Positions 63,865-64,000 of a DNA stretch of 64,000 nt are shown in pieces. The position numbers were made by a program, and so were the translations under genes. The number at the start of each line of letters is the position of its first letter. Positions within the stretch are counted from its first letter, which is position 1. This DNA is from Bacteroidota bacterium. GTDB taxonomy: Bacteria > Bacteroidota > Bacteroidia > Chitinophagales > Chitinophagaceae. Under the pieces are notes generated by a model. That model searched no databases. It worked only from the letters and a program-made list of their open reading frames with translations, and was not told the origin of the DNA. The stretch spans positions 62,001 to 126,000 of the forward strand of contig CANGUG010000008.1 of NCBI GenBank assembly GCA_947457075.1, read 5' to 3'.

Positions 63865-64000
63865 TTGAAAAAATTTAACCCCTGCTTGCAGCATGTAAGC
63901 AATGCAAGTAAAGAGAAATTCTCGCCCCGCCACTTTTCGGTTGAATATTTATGTGACTATATTTTAGAAAATTCAAATTACCTGACTATCATCGCCAAAA
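63865..64000 (+). CDS. Possible 5' end of a further gene (TTG start)
   Basis: A frame open from a TTG at 63865 to the right edge (45 codons) reads KKFNPCLQHVSNASKEKFSP and continues with HFSVEYLCDYILEN. It has no recognised motif and no upstream ATG. It lies 13 bp after the VOC lipoprotein stop. It could equally be non-coding. Confidence 0.25.
   Translation, partial: MKKFNPCLQHVSNASKEKFSPRHFSVEYLCDYILENSNYLTIIAK

Noticed and set aside
1..64000. tRNA genes, rRNA, CRISPR arrays, insertion sequences, prophage
   Set aside because: No cloverleaf with a TTC-arm motif, no regularly spaced repeats, no transposase, integrase or phage genes were found by reading; a tRNA scan was not possible here.

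Overview
The window is AT-rich DNA from a member of the Bacteroidota, most likely a free-living Chitinophagaceae-type bacterium. The evidence is three SusC/SusD outer-membrane uptake pairs, many surface lipoproteins, a SusR-like membrane regulator, a fused two-domain keto-acid dehydrogenase E1, DUF1573 and SusE/F-like proteins, and several promoters with the Bacteroidota -7 element TAnnTTTG placed only a few bases ahead of the start codon. No rRNA, tRNA, CRISPR array, insertion sequence or prophage was seen. The genus assignment is inference.

Layout. 1-2.1 kb: 5' part of a thiamine-diphosphate dehydrogenase E1 gene (minus strand) and a DUF1573 protein. 2.4-14.0 kb (minus strand): two SusC/SusD loci without degradative enzymes, one plain pair and one with a SusD-like_2 protein and a DUF1735 lipoprotein, separated by a secreted protein with a TonB-C-like end. 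14.2-17.5 kb (minus): a B12-binding radical SAM protein, an SDR oxidoreductase lacking the usual active-site tyrosine, and a 55-residue basic peptide, probably one transcription unit. 17.6-19.5 kb: two unknown envelope proteins and an SRAP/YedK abasic-site protein.

19.6-32.4 kb is a complete beta-1,3-glucan (laminarin-type) utilisation locus: SusC, SusD, a three-repeat carbohydrate-binding lipoprotein, a PKD lipoprotein, and two GH16 enzymes with the EIDIME active site. A divergent 952-residue membrane-spanning sensor/LuxR-type regulator faces it across a 349-bp region carrying three copies of ACTACATC.

33.4-39.1 kb holds the most unusual unit. A CbbR-like LysR regulator is divergent from a tightly packed operon encoding a 52-residue membrane peptide, a 95-residue protein, a DUF6671 zinc-cysteine protein, threonylcarbamoyl-AMP synthase, dihydroorotase and an SbtA-family bicarbonate transporter. 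Bicarbonate supply is thus linked with two biosynthetic pathways that consume bicarbonate.

39.2-47 kb: a sortilin/BNR-repeat protein with a LolA-like partner, a small XRE regulator divergent from an NhaD antiporter, a YitT membrane protein and an SPFH lipoprotein. 47.1-53.2 kb: a tripartite RND efflux operon preceded by a small exported protein. 53.2-54.8 kb: overlapping pabB and pabC-like genes for p-aminobenzoate. 55.1-60.3 kb (plus strand): M28 peptidase, exported MBL hydrolase, indoleamine-2,3-dioxygenase-like haem protein, TerC and YqgE. 60.3-64 kb: a stand-alone protein with a CHAT/caspase-like His-Cys pair, a carboxypeptidase-regulatory-like protein, a DinB-like protein and a lipoprotein VOC domain.
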